A stretch of 6,083 bases of DNA from Methylocystaceae bacterium (GTDB lineage Bacteria; Pseudomonadota; Alphaproteobacteria; Rhizobiales; Beijerinckiaceae). Location of the stretch: the NCBI GenBank assembly GCA_003152255.1, contig PLZT01000706.1, positions 1 through 6,083 of the forward strand, given 5' to 3'. Under the pieces are notes generated by a model, which was not told the DNA's origin, searched no databases, and saw nothing but the letters and a program-made list of their open reading frames with translations. The translations under genes and the position numbers were made by a program. Each line of letters opens with the position of its first letter. Within the stretch, counting starts at the first letter, position 1. Of this stretch, positions 5,249-6,083 are shown piece by piece.

Positions 5249-5867
5249 TCAACGGAAGAGGTTCGTGCGCGCGAGATCGATGACCTCGTCTCCCCGGCCA
5301 TTCATCACCGCCTTCATCAGATAGAGGCTAAAACCTGTTACCTGCGCGAGCTCTGTCTTCGGCGGCATCGACAGCTCCTGCCGGTTTGTGAGCACGTCGA
5401 GTAGCGCTGGACCATCATGGGCTAGAACCTCTCGCACTGCGGCCTCCAGCTCAGCAGGATCCTCGACCCGACGGGCGAACACACCCATTGCTCGCGCCAT
5501 GGAGGCGAAATCCGGGTTGATCAGTTCGACGCCAGTTTCCAGCATTCCGACCACCTTCATCTCAAGCTCAACGAAACCGAGTGTGCCGTTGTTGAAGATG
5601 ACTATCTTGACGGGCAACTTCTGCTGCACGAGCGTGATGAAATCGCCCATCAGCATCGCAAAACCGCCATCGCCGCAGAGCGCCACCACTTGCCTTCCGG
5701 GAAAAGCCGCCTGCGCGCCGATTGCCTGCGGCATGGCGTTGGCCATCGAGCCATGCACGAACGAACCTACCAAGCGGCGATCTCCTCCGAGCTTTAGGTA
5801 TCGTGCCGCCCAGATGGTCGGCGTTCCGACATCACATGTGAAAACCGTGTCTTGAGTAGTAAGTTCG
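5249..5867 (-). pseudogene. poxB: C-terminal third of a PoxB-like pyruvate oxidase/dehydrogenase (5'-truncated)
   Basis: PoxB-type enzymes use thiamine diphosphate and FAD to turn pyruvate into acetate and CO2, passing electrons to quinone at the membrane. They have about 570-590 residues; about 205 C-terminal ones remain. The fragment opens with TELTTQD, VFTCDVGTPTIWAARYLK and GSFVHGSMANAMPQAIGAQ, all close to PoxB. The thiamine-diphosphate motif GDG...NN is intact (Gly-Asp-Gly at 5666-5674, Asn-Asn at 5588-5593, 24 residues between). The end, PPKTELAQVTGFSLYLMKAV and on to ARTNLFR, fits the PoxB C-terminal region. The in-frame TTG at 5771-5773 lies inside a conserved block, so it is not a real start. 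PoxB homology stops at 5866-5875, next to the probable end of an insertion sequence. The pyrimidine-binding and FAD domains are missing from the window, so the product should be inactive. Related enzymes such as acetolactate synthase share the motif but match less well. Confidence 0.85.
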
Positions 5868-6083
5868 GTAACCGGGGCAGATTTCCGGGCGATCGACGTG
5901 TGGTCTATGCGGGTGCTTGGCGGATGAGGCTTGCGAGGGGCGGGATTTTGGGGCCTGGGACGCCGAGGCGGTCGCCGACGAATTCGTAGAACGACAATTT
6001 CAATTTCATACAGGTTTTGGCGAGGCCCAGCATGATGTCGCGGGCGTCGCGGCCTTTTTCGCTGACGGTTCCGCCGGAGATTT
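5868..6083 (-). mobile_element. End of an insertion sequence, probably IS66 family, interrupting poxB
   Basis: The end of poxB homology coincides with GTAACCGGGG starting at 5868. IS66-family elements usually begin with GTAA at both ends, so 5868 is a reasonable boundary. The element carries a transposase gene reading leftward whose stop lies 37 bp inside that end. The remainder is beyond the window, so neither the second inverted repeat nor the expected 8-bp target duplication can be checked. Confidence 0.6.
5905..6083 (-). CDS. Transposase C-terminus, IS66-like (partial, runs off the window)
   Basis: The last 58 residues of a protein are seen, ending with TAG at 5905-5907; the start lies beyond the window. 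The segment begins ISGGTVSEKGRDARD, followed by IMLGLAKTCMKLKLSFYEFV, GDRLGVPGP and IPPLASLIRQAPA. I associate the (K)ISGG...S..G start and the KTC-KL-LSF block with the C-terminus of some IS66-family transposases, which move DNA by a DDE reaction. The catalytic residues are not in this part. The best-known IS66 branch ends differently (in LLPWNW), so another related family is possible. It acts on its own element and has no link to the neighbouring genes other than having broken poxB. Confidence 0.65.
   Translation of the reverse strand, partial: ISGGTVSEKGRDARDIMLGLAKTCMKLKLSFYEFVGDRLGVPGPKIPPLASLIRQAPA

Noticed and set aside
5388..5855. Plus-strand frame of 155 codons opposite poxB
   Set aside because: It is Ser/Thr/Pro-rich and is the antisense of the conserved thiamine-diphosphate domain.
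1..6083. tRNA, rRNA or riboswitch
   Set aside because: I saw no cloverleaf, rRNA-like segment or known aptamer core on either strand, though subtle RNAs cannot be excluded by eye.

Overview
The window looks like high-GC alphaproteobacterial DNA, probably of the order Rhizobiales (Hyphomicrobiales). The clues are strong G/C preference at third codon positions and the resemblance of the DUF763 protein, the twin-arginine-exported HiPIP and the PoxB-type enzyme to proteins I associate with that group. This is recognition by eye; no search was run. The window reads as an accessory or decaying region: several genes are broken, and pieces of two different mobile elements are present.

Layout from left to right. 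Positions 1-351 hold no convincing gene. A complete DUF763-family gene lies on the minus strand (352-1656). It has a strong Shine-Dalgarno sequence and, just upstream, a perfect 9-bp inverted repeat. A 330-bp gap follows, then a small conserved-looking hypothetical gene on the minus strand (1987-2292). This gene runs head-on into the C-terminal half of sbcC on the plus strand (about 2286-3884). Both seem to have lost their 5' ends at one junction near 2290, so the sbcC piece has no Walker A half, no zinc hook and no sbcD beside it.

Twelve bases after the sbcC stop is the most interesting object: a compact element of about 424 bp (3897-4320). It has terminal inverted repeats matching at 22 of 26 positions, and copies of a repeat related to TGCACNTTATTTGATAATC that point inward from both ends. 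Three are spaced about 50 bp apart on the left; up to four are packed closer on the right. That asymmetric multi-site layout is typical of transposons of the Mu/Tn7/TniA class. The interior carries a 59-codon reading frame that could be the start of the lost transposase gene. I read it as an internally deleted, non-autonomous element.

Rightward, on the minus strand, is an intact gene for a small periplasmic high-potential iron-sulfur protein (4542-4820), with a twin-arginine signal and the four cluster cysteines. After a gap of about 430 bp comes the last third of a PoxB-like, thiamine-diphosphate-dependent pyruvate oxidase/dehydrogenase (5249-5867). It is cut off by an insertion sequence, probably of the IS66 family, whose transposase C-terminus (5905-6083) runs off the window edge.

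No pathway links the intact genes. DUF763 and SbcC both suggest DNA metabolism, and HiPIP and PoxB both suggest respiratory electron flow, but in each pair one member is broken or of unknown function, so I do not propose a working operon.
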